Of a stretch of 52,493 nt of DNA, positions 9,046 to 19,242 are shown one piece after another. The notes beneath the pieces are model-generated. The model was not told where the DNA came from, made no database searches, and worked only from the letters and a program-made list of their open reading frames with translations. The DNA is from Nanobdellati archaeon (GTDB lineage: Archaea > Nanobdellota > Nanobdellia > UBA10117). Made by a program: the position numbers and the translations under genes. The number at the start of each line of letters is the position of its first letter. Position 1 is the stretch's first letter. The stretch covers positions 1 through 52,493 of the forward strand of contig JACQKZ010000014.1 of assembly GCA_016204275.1 (NCBI GenBank), in the 5' to 3' direction.

Positions 9046-9807
9046 TTGCATATGCTATACCTAATAGGGCTTGGGCTTGATTGGAAGGACACTAGTTTGA
9101 AAGCCCTTGAGGCCCTGCACAAGTGCGATGATGTCTATCTTGAGAGTTATACATCTCTTTCGAACTATACAATTCTACAATTAGAAAAACTAATCGGAAA
9201 AAAAATAAAAGTCCTTGACAGAAAAAAAACTGAGGAGGAAATGCCATATCTAAAATTTGCACACTTAAAGGATACAGCAGTTTTAATCCACGGCGATCCT
9301 CTGAGTGCGACAACGCACTTCGAAATTCTTGCAGAAGCGCAAAAGGAAAAAATAGAAACAACCGTTATTCATGCGCCTTCAGTGTTTACCGCGATTGCAG
9401 AGACAGGGCTGAGCTTGTATCGCTTTGGAAAAGTTGCTTCAATCCCAATTCCGGAGAAAAATTTCCAGCCCGAAAGTTTTTTTGATATTTTAAAAGAAAA
9501 TTTATCTATTGGCGCGCACACCTTGTTTCTATTAGACCTGCGGCCAGATGAAAATAGGTTTTTACAAATCAAAGATGCAATTAAAGTTTTAACGGAAATT
9601 AACGTAAGAAGAAAAGAGAAATTATTTTCTGAAAATACTTTTATTGTTGCCTGCGCGCGGTTAGGCACTGCAACTAGTTTAATAAAATCCGGCACTGCGG
9701 CAGAGATTGCTAAAATAAATTTCGGCGAGCCGCCTTATTGTTTAATTGTGCCAGCCAAACTAAATCATAAAGAAGAAGAATATTTAAAGACAATGAGTGA
9801 TACGTAA
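9046..9807 (+). CDS. dphB: diphthine synthase (diphthamide biosynthesis methyltransferase)
   Basis: MLYLIGLGLDWKDTSLKALEAL, VLIHGDPLSATTHFEIL, APSVFTAIAETGLSLYRFGKVASIPIPEKNFQPESFFDIL. Confidence 0.95.
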   Translation: MHMLYLIGLGLDWKDTSLKALEALHKCDDVYLESYTSLSNYTILQLEKLIGKKIKVLDRKKTEEEMPYLKFAHLKDTAVLIHGDPLSATTHFEILAEAQKEKIETTVIHAPSVFTAIAETGLSLYRFGKVASIPIPEKNFQPESFFDILKENLSIGAHTLFLLDLRPDENRFLQIKDAIKVLTEINVRRKEKLFSENTFIVACARLGTATSLIKSGTAAEIAKINFGEPPYCLIVPAKLNHKEEEYLKTMSDT

Positions 9808-9809
9808 AC

Positions 9810-10310
9810 ATGGACAAACGATTAGTTGCTTCGCTGATTATCGGGCTAGCCATTCTCGCGTTTATCTTCGCAGGCCAGCAGAAACAAACAAGCTGGACTG
9901 AACAACAAATCCCGCCAGAAATTCAAAACACGAGCCAGCAGGTCAAAACTGGCATCCACGGCACAGTCACGCTAACTTCTGGGGATTGCATGCCAGGGGA
10001 ACCAAGCAGAACGCATCCATGCACCCAAACAAAAATCTCAAGGACAGTCTACATCCGCGAGCCAGCCACAATAGCTAACATGGATGGAACTTATTTGAAA
10101 ACAAAAACTAATTTGGTGGCTCAAATGACTTCTGATTCTAATGGATATTACGACGTTACTCTACCGGCCGGCACGTACAGCGTTTTCGTGGAAGATGGTA
10201 GTAAGGAGTACTGTAACTTCGGCGGCGGCTTAGGGGAAGAATGCCAAGTTACTGTAACAGATGGTGGGATGGCGGAGTTTAACATAGATATAAACAAAGC
10301 AGTTTATTAA
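9810..10310 (+). CDS. secreted/membrane-anchored protein with carboxypeptidase-regulatory-like beta-sandwich
   Basis: N-terminal TM (SLIIGLAILAFIFA); GIHGTVTLTSGDCM..., GYYDVTLPAGTYSVFVEDGSKEYC. Confidence 0.65.
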   Translation: MDKRLVASLIIGLAILAFIFAGQQKQTSWTEQQIPPEIQNTSQQVKTGIHGTVTLTSGDCMPGEPSRTHPCTQTKISRTVYIREPATIANMDGTYLKTKTNLVAQMTSDSNGYYDVTLPAGTYSVFVEDGSKEYCNFGGGLGEECQVTVTDGGMAEFNIDINKAVY

Positions 10311-10392
10311 AATTTAGCCAACCAAATTCTAAACCCAAGAAATAGCCTTTTGAAGTGAGTTAACTTTATATGTCCTGCCAGCCAGCTAAAAT

Positions 10393-10983
10393 GTGAAAAT
10401 GGCCAGCGTGGATTCTGAGATTGCAACAGAAATTACCGAGCTAAAGGAAATTGTCGCGGCGCATAATGAAATAATAAAAGCCGGCCAGAAAATAAAAAAC
10501 GCAGCCACACTGTTTAGGCGCAAGCCGCTGGATTGGGCAAACATACGCCAGATTTTATTCGGCGGGAGCGGCGCGGAAGCAGATTTAATGGAAGCCCAGT
10601 GGCAGCTGCGCCTCGCAGTTAATGAGGACCAGCGGTTTATTAGGCTGGCAAATGAGTTCGAGCGGTTTGTAATAGCAGATGGGCGCAGCAGGCTTTCGCG
10701 AATAGAAAATTCATGGGTAAATTCAGCCAGGCTGGCAGCAGCAAAGCTGAAAGCGGTTGCAGAATATATTGGCACAACAAAAACAAACCTGTTGCACATA
10801 GACAGGGAAATTAGCGAGTTTCTGAGGGACTATGCGGCGTTGCCGCATACATTCAACGCTACAGAGCGCCTCGCAAACAAGTTGATTGAAACTACTAACG
10901 TGTTCCCACAGACTACTGATTTGTTAAATAAAATAATAACTGACATAGAAAGAATGCTTAAAGTGCAAAAACAGCTCAGATAA
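10393..10983 (+). CDS. helical/coiled-coil hypothetical protein of appendage locus
   Basis: 196 aa ORF (start perhaps 10399), alpha-helical composition. Confidence 0.65.
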   Translation: MKMASVDSEIATEITELKEIVAAHNEIIKAGQKIKNAATLFRRKPLDWANIRQILFGGSGAEADLMEAQWQLRLAVNEDQRFIRLANEFERFVIADGRSRLSRIENSWVNSARLAAAKLKAVAEYIGTTKTNLLHIDREISEFLRDYAALPHTFNATERLANKLIETTNVFPQTTDLLNKIITDIERMLKVQKQLR

Positions 10984-11149
10984 ATCCAACTTGCTATTTA
11001 AGCGGGTTAGAGGGCTTGTAAAACGCACTGAAATGTGGGGTTTCAGTGAAAATGCTTTGCATTTTCGTGGTGATGGAAAATCCCTCCGGAATTTTTCATA
11101 AACACATGCGTTCCAATAAACTTTTAAATCTCTGCACTAATATAATCCT

Positions 11150-11512
11150 ATGGCTGCCGAAGAGATATTTAACAAAATAATTTCGAGACAGCTCAAGCTG
11201 GCTGGCGAGATAGATAAAATCGCGACGTCTGCCAACCTTTTGCGCAGCGACCTTACGCACGTGGCAAGCTTGGGCGAGCGTGTAAGGGCGAGAAAAAAGG
11301 AAAATGATGAATTGCGGGAAGCCTACAGAAAAATGGCCCGCGAAAAAGGCGTAACAGCTGTTGCGCTTAATGCCCAGATGACAAGAGTCATGCAGGCCGC
11401 AGCGTACGAAGGCAGCGCGCACAAGGATGCACACAGCATGCTCAAGCGCTTCGAAGAGCATTTTAAGGAAATTGAGGAAGGCATGCATCAGATACGTAAA
11501 CTGCTCAGATAG
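11150..11512 (+). CDS. helical hypothetical protein
   Basis: 120 aa ORF, TATA-like upstream; helical charged composition. Confidence 0.65.
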   Translation: MAAEEIFNKIISRQLKLAGEIDKIATSANLLRSDLTHVASLGERVRARKKENDELREAYRKMAREKGVTAVALNAQMTRVMQAAAYEGSAHKDAHSMLKRFEEHFKEIEEGMHQIRKLLR

Positions 11513-11555
11513 TATTGTAGTTTAGACAGTATACTGGCAGTATACTGCTGGTATA

Positions 11556-12386
11556 CTATGTTGTAATCGGCCTTGTAATTGCTTCTTTTATTTTGCGCGG
11601 CACGTTTGCAAGCCAGTCCGTAAAATTATCCAGCCTGCGCTTGTTAGTAGCGGCTGCAACTATAGAATATGTGTCCCACTCCAGAATACTTTTTGGCACA
11701 TCGGTCGCTTTGTACCTGACGATTATTTTATTTTCACTCCCAACGTATGCCATTGAAATTGTTCTGCCATAGGTTTCGGGCGCGGCTGGCTTCACGACTG
11801 CGGGCATTGCTGGGCTGGCCGTAACTGGTGGTACTGGCGCCGCAACACCAAGCCTTGGAATTTTGCTTGCAACTAATTTTAAAGAATATGCAGCTTTTGG
11901 CGCAATAACATCTGTCACATATTTAGCAGCGTACGCTAGCCAAGGCAGGCCAAGTTTGTTTTGGCGCGCGAGTGCGGCATAGTATTTTAATTTTTCTTTT
12001 GGCTCAGGGCTTTCAATTTCAAATTTCATTCTGCCCAAGTAATCTGTTTTCTTTTTTATCTGCGAGCCAAGATAAGTTCCTGCAGCCAGGCCAGCTAAAC
12101 CGCCAGCAGGCCCGCCAAACCAGAAGCCAGCAATCAGGCCGGTTAAGCCACTGGCGGATGTTGCGCGCCAGCTTACCGGCGAAAATCCGCGCTTGATGCT
12201 TTTTATTAAATCTGATGGCGTGGTTCTGCAATACTCATAAAGGGAGAACTCGAATTTTATGTTCGCGTTGTAAGCGCCGCTTGAGGTTTGCTCGACAAGC
12301 CTGTCAGCTCTTCGCGGGACAGAGTCCACTATGTTTTCAATGCCCCAAGCCAGCTTGCCTAGTCCGATCATACGATACAACTGCAT
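11556..12386 (-). CDS. hypothetical protein with glycine-zipper membrane hairpin
   Basis: 276 aa; GLTGLIAGFWFGGPAGGLAGLAAGTYLG. Confidence 0.65.
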   Translation of the reverse strand: MQLYRMIGLGKLAWGIENIVDSVPRRADRLVEQTSSGAYNANIKFEFSLYEYCRTTPSDLIKSIKRGFSPVSWRATSASGLTGLIAGFWFGGPAGGLAGLAAGTYLGSQIKKKTDYLGRMKFEIESPEPKEKLKYYAALARQNKLGLPWLAYAAKYVTDVIAPKAAYSLKLVASKIPRLGVAAPVPPVTASPAMPAVVKPAAPETYGRTISMAYVGSENKIIVRYKATDVPKSILEWDTYSIVAAATNKRRLDNFTDWLANVPRKIKEAITRPITT

Positions 12387-12468
12387 AGTAGTTATAAAAA
12401 GCTTTTGCTTGTCTTTTCGCGTATTCTACGAGGAATAGTTTTAAATAATAGCAGAATAAATTAATTAG

Positions 12469-13260
12469 ATGGCCATGGTGTTAACAGGCATTAAACGTTC
12501 TATTGTAGCGTTAGCTGCTTCGCTGACTTTGTTCGCGCCAGCTCTTGCGGCTAAGCCTACCGCGGCGGTGCAGGACGCGCTTGGCACAGCGTTTACTTAT
12601 CTATGTCCGAACAGCGATGCACTGCAATGCCCGACTCTTGATTTCATAACCGCGTTCGGAATTGTTTTTGGCGTAATACTTCTTGGCTTGTACTTGGTGC
12701 CGCAGTTCAAGGACGCAGAAGGGCCGGCAAAGGCCGCGCTTACATTGATCGCGGTTTTCATGGGATTAGGAACTGCGATTTATGTCTGGTTCCAGAAGAT
12801 TCCATTTACTGGTTTTATCGCGCCGATGGGCCTGTTCCTGACAGCAATTGTCCTTGCGCTTATCGCCGCAAATGTTTTATTGGCAATGCGCACCGGCGAA
12901 ATGTCCAGTGCACATTATGTTTTGGTTGGCGGTTTGGTTCTGTTTATCGCAGGCATAGCGTTATATTATTTTGGACAGCCTGACTGGGGCGCCATGCTGG
13001 GGTTAATTGGTGTATTCGGGCTAGTAATCGGCGGCGTGATGATTGGCATGACTGGCAGGTCAGAGGGAGCATCTTTGTTTGGTGGGGGTGGCGGTGCAAG
13101 AGAAGCGGACGTTGCAAGGGATGTGGCGGGCGCAGGCGGAACGCTTCACGGACTTGACGAAGCAGCAGCGACACCAGACCCTACAGCAAGAAGGGCGGCG
13201 GAAACTGAGGAGTGGGAGCGGCTGATAGCAGAGATGGGCGACATAGTTGGTAGGACATAA
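12469..13260 (+). CDS. polytopic membrane protein with signal peptide
   Basis: SIVALAASLTLFAPALA signal-like, about 5 TM helices, Gly-rich cytosolic tail. Confidence 0.75.
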   Translation: MAMVLTGIKRSIVALAASLTLFAPALAAKPTAAVQDALGTAFTYLCPNSDALQCPTLDFITAFGIVFGVILLGLYLVPQFKDAEGPAKAALTLIAVFMGLGTAIYVWFQKIPFTGFIAPMGLFLTAIVLALIAANVLLAMRTGEMSSAHYVLVGGLVLFIAGIALYYFGQPDWGAMLGLIGVFGLVIGGVMIGMTGRSEGASLFGGGGGAREADVARDVAGAGGTLHGLDEAAATPDPTARRAAETEEWERLIAEMGDIVGRT

Positions 13261-13261
13261 A

Positions 13262-13906
13262 ATGGCAGAACCAAGCGCGGCACAAGTTAACATGCTAAGA
13301 AAGGCAATAGCAAAAAGAATTTTGCAAATCTCAGAAGTCGCGCTTAAAAAAGCAAAAGCAGGTTTGGATACATCAAAAGAAAGAGAACTTGTTAAAAAGT
13401 ATTACAATGATTTGGCGCGAGCAGAAATAAGTTTCCGCACGATTTACGCAAAATGGTGGCGGGCAGCAGGCGCTGTTAGAGAGGCAGAGTACATAACTGC
13501 AAGACAACTGGGCCAAATATATGTTGTAGTAAAAGAGGTACGAAGTAAGCTCATTAAAGCTAAAAAAACTAATCCTGGAAGCGCAAACATACAAAATTAT
13601 TTAGCAAACTTCACAACTATTGCAAGAGCATTAGTTCAAGCAGAAAAGGCAGTAAATGATATTATCGCTGTTGGAACAGCCAGAGGAACAAAAAAACACG
13701 TAGCCGGATTAAAAAAGTACATAAAAGAAGCCCGCAACATCCTATATAATGTATTTGTTAAAAATCGCAATCCTTCGTCAGTTTTTTTTAAGATAGTTGG
13801 TAATTCAACTATGCGAAATATAGATGGCGCTATAATACTATGCGATAAAATTTTGAAAGAAGAAAACATGGCAGAGTCAATATTAAGAGGTGCAGGAAAA
13901 CTTTAG
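13262..13906 (+). CDS. helical hypothetical protein
   Basis: MAEPSAAQVNMLRKAIAKRILQ start chosen (ORF extends to 13247); charged helical. Confidence 0.65.
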   Translation: MAEPSAAQVNMLRKAIAKRILQISEVALKKAKAGLDTSKERELVKKYYNDLARAEISFRTIYAKWWRAAGAVREAEYITARQLGQIYVVVKEVRSKLIKAKKTNPGSANIQNYLANFTTIARALVQAEKAVNDIIAVGTARGTKKHVAGLKKYIKEARNILYNVFVKNRNPSSVFFKIVGNSTMRNIDGAIILCDKILKEENMAESILRGAGKL

Positions 13907-14020
13907 ACAAAATATTAAATAAGTGCTGGCATTCCAGTGCGGTGGATGCGATAATCTTATAAATAAGCAAGATATAATAAAGTTAGTATTATGGTCTCTG
14001 GTAGACTGTGAGGTAAAAAA

Positions 14021-14644
14021 ATGGATTGGAGAAATAGTTTAAAGACATTAAAAACTGCGGTATGGTCAAAGGGCGGCGCGATAGGAAATCAGTTGCGGAC
14101 CGCAGGCGCTAATACAAAACTTCGGACGCGCGTGTCAGCACAGCACCTTCGTGCAGCTTTTCTAGAAGAAAGTTATTTGCTGGCAATAGACAAGTCACTT
14201 CATAGTGCGATGAATCGCGTCGACCCGGAAATTAGGGCAGAGATGGAAAGTGATAAGCGCATATTAGTCGGCGCGGAAAGTGCCGCAATTACAACTCATA
14301 ACATACAGCTTCAGATAACTTATTTAGAGTCAGATATTAAAAAAATCCAAAGGCTGATTAAGCTTGAGAAACAATATAATGGACTCAATGCATACGCCCC
14401 GAAAATTGTAGCCGAAAAGATGCGGCTAGTAGAGCAGTTGCACGTATTATTTGCAGATACGGATAAAAAAATCGCAAAAATAGATGCACAATTGGAATGG
14501 CTGTATAAAGTTACTGCAAAATTGCAGTTGACAAGACAGACTGCAGAAGCAGAGCATGTGCATATATATCAATACATACGGTATGCGCGCCGCACATTAG
14601 GGCAATACAAGAGCGTTCTGGCAGGGTTGAATAAACTAGCTTAA
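14021..14644 (+). CDS. helical hypothetical protein
   Basis: 207 aa ORF MDWRNSLKTLKTAVW... Confidence 0.65.
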   Translation: MDWRNSLKTLKTAVWSKGGAIGNQLRTAGANTKLRTRVSAQHLRAAFLEESYLLAIDKSLHSAMNRVDPEIRAEMESDKRILVGAESAAITTHNIQLQITYLESDIKKIQRLIKLEKQYNGLNAYAPKIVAEKMRLVEQLHVLFADTDKKIAKIDAQLEWLYKVTAKLQLTRQTAEAEHVHIYQYIRYARRTLGQYKSVLAGLNKLA

Positions 14645-15303
14645 TTATAACCCTGATTAATTATTTTTTTTAATTCAGTTTTTGTTTTTTCTAACAGCTT
14701 TCCAGTCCGTAAAACATAATTAACTTTTGTCCGCAGCAACTTAGGCCCAACATCATTTGAGAATTTTAGTTTTATGTTTACAATGTTGGTTGTCAGTCCG
14801 TATTGCTCAATCATGCCATTGAGCAGAGCCGCAGATTCGGAATAAACCGAACCCATACATACTAAATTATCAATGCAATTATCTCTCAAAGCAACTTCGC
14901 CCTCTGGCGCGGTTTCAAACACAGCGATTAAATCATCATACATTTTTGCAGCAAGCCGCAGGCCTGCAGCACCGCTCTTTAGAAGATTTACAGTGCGATT
15001 TAAATCTAACAAGGTTTTTTCTCCAACAGCCTTGGCAACAAAACCGAGCAGCTCTTTTCTTTCAGCAAGTGCTTCTTCGAGGGACCTAAGCTCAGGATGA
15101 TTGCTTTTTTCCCGCTGGCCTTCAGATAGGCTAATAACAGTTGTAGCTGCCTGCTCACTTACCCTGCCAGCAATCGCGCAAAGGTCTAACATTTGTACAA
15201 CATTGCCTAAAACAAAATCAGATTCATCTTCGCCTCCGCTGGCGCAAATATATGTTAGGTAGTGGCTGGATTTTGGAATTTGCCCGCGCCCGATAAATTT
15301 CAT
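14641..15303 (-). CDS. hypothetical protein, paralog of 15300..15947
   Basis: Shared pattern xLTYxxAxxxEDE / MYxDL / NIxxxxxFxxxxxPxxLxxKVNxxxRxxxxLxxTKxELxKI with the adjacent ORF. Confidence 0.65.
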   Translation of the reverse strand: MKFIGRGQIPKSSHYLTYICASGGEDESDFVLGNVVQMLDLCAIAGRVSEQAATTVISLSEGQREKSNHPELRSLEEALAERKELLGFVAKAVGEKTLLDLNRTVNLLKSGAAGLRLAAKMYDDLIAVFETAPEGEVALRDNCIDNLVCMGSVYSESAALLNGMIEQYGLTTNIVNIKLKFSNDVGPKLLRTKVNYVLRTGKLLEKTKTELKKIINQGYN

Positions 15304-15947
15304 AATTTTCCCCCCAGCACTTGTTTGAAATAACCCACTAATCCAACTGCCGAAAATGGGTATCGGTGTCCACTAATTTTTTCTAATTCTAATTTTGTTT
15401 CGTTAGATATTTCATTGCTACGAATTATAGCATTAATTTTTTCCTGTATGATGTCAGGCCCAAATTTATTTGCAACTTTTGCGTCTATATTTGTATTCGT
15501 AAGGACTATATTATTGTGTGCTGCGCCAAGCTGTTCCATAATGCCCGCAGGCACAATGTAAACCATTTCAAGCCGCGCTAGCTTTCTAAAAAAAAGCCGT
15601 TGTGAATCTATCGGCAAATCCGCGGTAGACTCTACAAGCTTTGTTAGATCGGAGTACATATCTTTTGCTAAAGTGAGTCCGTAAACACCGCTAAGCACTA
15701 TCATCCATGCTTTATCCACACTTAATGTTGTGGTATTATCTAATAAATCCGCAAGTGCATCATCGTTTAAATTAGCCGGCAGCCCGAACTCAACTTGCCC
15801 GCGGGCATGCAGGTCTTTGTCAGGGGCATAATTTTTTACAATCAGATAAAAAATATTTGTAAGACAAACAGCTCTCTGCCTTACGCGCTTAATTTCTTCA
15901 TCTGCGTTCGCAACCAAATAAGTTAAATCGTATGCCGGATTAGACAT
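15300..15947 (-). CDS. hypothetical protein, paralog of 14641..15303
   Basis: Same pattern; ATGA-type overlap with downstream gene. Confidence 0.65.
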   Translation of the reverse strand: MSNPAYDLTYLVANADEEIKRVRQRAVCLTNIFYLIVKNYAPDKDLHARGQVEFGLPANLNDDALADLLDNTTTLSVDKAWMIVLSGVYGLTLAKDMYSDLTKLVESTADLPIDSQRLFFRKLARLEMVYIVPAGIMEQLGAAHNNIVLTNTNIDAKVANKFGPDIIQEKINAIIRSNEISNETKLELEKISGHRYPFSAVGLVGYFKQVLGGKL

Positions 15948-16000
15948 ATATTATTTGGCACCAAAAGTTATTTAAGCATTCCTACTGCTCAAGTAAACAA

Positions 16001-17872
16001 ATGCCAATTCCTGTCCAGCAAGACATAATCGGCCACACCTACCGGGATGCCTGGCAGGCCGCAGGGGGCGCCCTGAAACAGAAAACACCAAATGGACTAG
16101 AAAGTATTTTGGAAAATCTAGGCATTGATGAACATGCAATAGTTTCCAGCGCGGATGAAGCCTGGTGGGTTTTAGCTGCGGCCAGTACATACGAACCAAA
16201 CTCGATTCACCTGGCAGAGGCCAGCGATGTTTTCGGCGACGGAAGATTTGTGTTTCCAGTTCCGGTTTATTTGGAAAGAGAGGAAAAGCCAGGCCTGCTG
16301 CATCGCCTGAGGGAGAATCATCCCTATCTGTATAAAGGGCTTGTTGTCGCAACAGTCATTGGAACTATGGGCTTGGCAGCCGCTGCAGGTTTCACAATAG
16401 TAAAACACGCGGGCGCGCAGAATGAAACCGAATGCGATGCCAGAATATATAACGTAAGAATCACTAAGGATTTCAATGAATCAAGTCATTGGGACGGGCT
16501 TCCAGTTATGGTATATTATCAAGAGGAACTAAGCTGCGATTTTTCGGGATGGGATGTATCTATTAAATTTGTTTCAGATAATAATACATCAGAGGCATCT
16601 GGTACCGGACTGGCAACTTTCTCAAAAAAAGGAGTGCATAACTGGTCTACCGCAGCCATACTCCTGACGGGCCAGAATCCAAAGCTAATAATTAATAAAA
16701 CATTCTGGCAGGGCAGCGGCCAGCCAGCCATACATATCAGTTATGTTACAGATATTTTTATTTCCTACTCAGATAAAGTTGTCAAATGGGCAATAAACAA
16801 CGCGCCAACACTAAGGTTTGACTCGCGCGAAAAATATTTTCCAACAGATCCGTACGGCGACGGGGATGCAGATGTTAAAAATAATCCAGGCAACTGGCCG
16901 CAAAAGTTTTCTGGCAGGCCAGTAATTTTCTATTCAATAAAAGACGAAATCTTGTACTTAAGTGATGATGCAAAGGTACATCCCGAAGATTATAAAGATG
17001 ATTTAGAAAGTAAGGTGTATGTTCAATACTGGGCGCACTATGTCTGGAACGAGTGGCGCGGAACGGATAAGCACAAACTAGACAATGAACTTATGGTAAA
17101 AGAAGTTGACAGGCAGACAGGCGAAGTCACAAGAACATCGATGAGCATGCATATCTGGAACAATGTTTATGATGGAAATGTTTCTACCGCGTATGTTGAA
17201 AATGGCAGCCATGGCATGTCAAAAGACGGAAAGAGCTTTTTCTTGGAAGATTTTTCAACTGTTGGCATTACACTTACGCCAGATGATTATGAAATCAAAC
17301 CGCTAGACGTAATGGAAAACTATCGCGATCAGGATTTCCCAGGGGACCGCGGAAAATTCCCGGGGGAACAGGAGCGCCATAATAATCCTGAAAAAACATT
17401 TGAAACAATAAGCTGGCCAAAGTCTTTGGCATTCTCAGTCAAAAATAGTCCAAACTTGGAATTAATTTTAAAAAATCCAAATGTTGCGGCTGTCCAGCAG
17501 GGCGAGACAGTTTACGCGGTTAATAATATCGGCTCGGAATTTTTAAGTTCAATTGAGTTCAAAACTACTGGCAGGCAAACCGAAACATACAACACAGAAA
17601 TTAAAATCGAGTATAATAATATGGTTAAAACCGCCAGTGTAACTTTATCAACGAAGCCAGGCCAGCCCCAGTATTTTCAGGCGAATGAAAGTGGATTAGA
17701 ACTTGATAAAGATGGCGATGGGCTTAAAGAAACGCATGTCCAGTACTCCTCAGGCCAGCCTGTTAGCGCAGGGCTAAAAGAAAAAATCCTCGTTGCAGGC
17801 ATAGCAGCAGGCGGCGCAATAGCAGGAATTTTGGGTTTTGGAGCGTGGCGCAAAAAGCGGAAAAGTTTATAA
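16001..17872 (+). CDS. large membrane-anchored surface protein
   Basis: N-terminal cytosolic domain (DIIGHTYRDAWQAAGGALK...), TM (LVVATVIGTMGLAAAAGFTIV), extracellular domain, C-terminal TM plus KKRKSL; Ca-loop-like LDKDGDGLKE. Confidence 0.8.
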   Translation: MPIPVQQDIIGHTYRDAWQAAGGALKQKTPNGLESILENLGIDEHAIVSSADEAWWVLAAASTYEPNSIHLAEASDVFGDGRFVFPVPVYLEREEKPGLLHRLRENHPYLYKGLVVATVIGTMGLAAAAGFTIVKHAGAQNETECDARIYNVRITKDFNESSHWDGLPVMVYYQEELSCDFSGWDVSIKFVSDNNTSEASGTGLATFSKKGVHNWSTAAILLTGQNPKLIINKTFWQGSGQPAIHISYVTDIFISYSDKVVKWAINNAPTLRFDSREKYFPTDPYGDGDADVKNNPGNWPQKFSGRPVIFYSIKDEILYLSDDAKVHPEDYKDDLESKVYVQYWAHYVWNEWRGTDKHKLDNELMVKEVDRQTGEVTRTSMSMHIWNNVYDGNVSTAYVENGSHGMSKDGKSFFLEDFSTVGITLTPDDYEIKPLDVMENYRDQDFPGDRGKFPGEQERHNNPEKTFETISWPKSLAFSVKNSPNLELILKNPNVAAVQQGETVYAVNNIGSEFLSSIEFKTTGRQTETYNTEIKIEYNNMVKTASVTLSTKPGQPQYFQANESGLELDKDGDGLKETHVQYSSGQPVSAGLKEKILVAGIAAGGAIAGILGFGAWRKKRKSL

Positions 17873-17908
17873 ACAGCAGTCGATAAGCGAATTAATAAGA
17901 GGTATGAA

Positions 17909-18550
17909 ATGGTCATTTCATTTTTAGCACAAGCCGCAGAAGAAACAGCCAAGGCATTCCCGACAACAGTCTCGCAGGTTTCTGGCGTGGCGCCATTGGA
18001 TAACGTTATTGCGCTTTTGCAGCAGTTTGGATTCTTCCGTGTTGTCCTGCCGTTCTTATTAGTTTTTGCACTATTTTATGGCGTATTATTAAAAACCGGA
18101 GTTTTGGGCGAGCATGATAAGCCATGGGTAAAATCAGTAACCGCGATAATAAGTTTGGCGGCAGCCTTTTTTGTAATTGGCTACACGCCGGTTGTTGATG
18201 CGCTGGTAGTATTTATACCACAGGCATCTTTCCTGTTAGTTATTGCACTTGTAGTTTTGATGGTGTTTGCGTTTTTCGGTTTTAAGACAGAGAGTGCGTT
18301 AGGGGATGCAAAGCCATGGACGTGGGCGCTTATAATTCCAGTAATTTTGATTGTGATTGCAATGGTTGGTTCTGCGGCTGGCAAGAACATACCAGTTCTG
18401 TCAGGGCTTACACAGTTTTTAATTGGCCAGGGGGCACCATTTGAGCTAACGCCAGACACGCAGGCACTTTTGCTTGGCCTTGGCTTGATAATTGGCCTGC
18501 CATTAGTAATAGTTTATCTTGTTCTCAAGAGTTCTGGCGGCGACGAGTAG
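17909..18550 (+). CDS. polytopic membrane protein, paralog of 18648..19223
   Basis: FGFFRVVLPFLLVFALFYGVLLKTGVLGEHDK ... VFAFFGFK. Confidence 0.75.
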   Translation: MVISFLAQAAEETAKAFPTTVSQVSGVAPLDNVIALLQQFGFFRVVLPFLLVFALFYGVLLKTGVLGEHDKPWVKSVTAIISLAAAFFVIGYTPVVDALVVFIPQASFLLVIALVVLMVFAFFGFKTESALGDAKPWTWALIIPVILIVIAMVGSAAGKNIPVLSGLTQFLIGQGAPFELTPDTQALLLGLGLIIGLPLVIVYLVLKSSGGDE

Positions 18551-18647
18551 TGATACGATTATATCGTTAGTTACGGCGCCAATGTAACCCAAAAATTACC
18601 GAGCAGGGCAGGCAAAGATTTATATTCTATCTATTAAATAGATAAAC

Positions 18648-19223
18648 ATGGCCGCGTTGATCGATGCAGTAGGAATACTTAGCAAGATGGGTTTTTATCA
18701 GACGATCTTCCCGTGGCTTTTAGTTACCGCCATGATGTATGGCCTGCTGACAAAGTATAAGATGTTTGGCGAAAAGTCCGGCACAATTAATATAATAATT
18801 TCTTCGATTGTCGGCCTTGTGTTTATATCATTTGTAAAGGCATCACTATTTTTGCAGAATGTCCTGCCATTCGTAACTGCATTCATAATTATGCTGTTCT
18901 TCCTGATGATGATATTCCTTTTTGTTGGCGTAAAAGAGGAGACAATAGGAGAGGCGTTCAAGCAGCCCTCGCTCTACTGGCCGCTCGTACTTATTTTCCT
19001 TGTTTTTACATTTATAGTTATTCCGCAAATATTTCCTGAGCTGGCAATCGGCGCAAATCCAGAGCTCGCATCACAACTAAATTATACTGCTAACCAGCAG
19101 CCCCAAGACATTTTGTTTCAGCAGTCCCTCGGCATAATATTCAGCCCGAAAGTGGTTGGCTTGTCAATAATGATTTTGATTTTTGCAATTGGAACTTATT
19201 TTATAACAAGAGAACAAATATAA
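18648..19223 (+). CDS. polytopic membrane protein, paralog of 17909..18550
   Basis: MGFYQTIFPWLLVTAMMYGLLTKYKMFGEK ... IFLFVGVK. Confidence 0.75.
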   Translation: MAALIDAVGILSKMGFYQTIFPWLLVTAMMYGLLTKYKMFGEKSGTINIIISSIVGLVFISFVKASLFLQNVLPFVTAFIIMLFFLMMIFLFVGVKEETIGEAFKQPSLYWPLVLIFLVFTFIVIPQIFPELAIGANPELASQLNYTANQQPQDILFQQSLGIIFSPKVVGLSIMILIFAIGTYFITREQI

Positions 19224-19242
19224 TAATATAATTGCTGAACTT

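Noticed and set aside
18551-18647. Short palindromes CGATTATATCG and ATCTATTAAATAGAT between the two polytopic membrane genes
   Set aside because: AT-rich and short, consistent with promoter DNA; no clear element structure.
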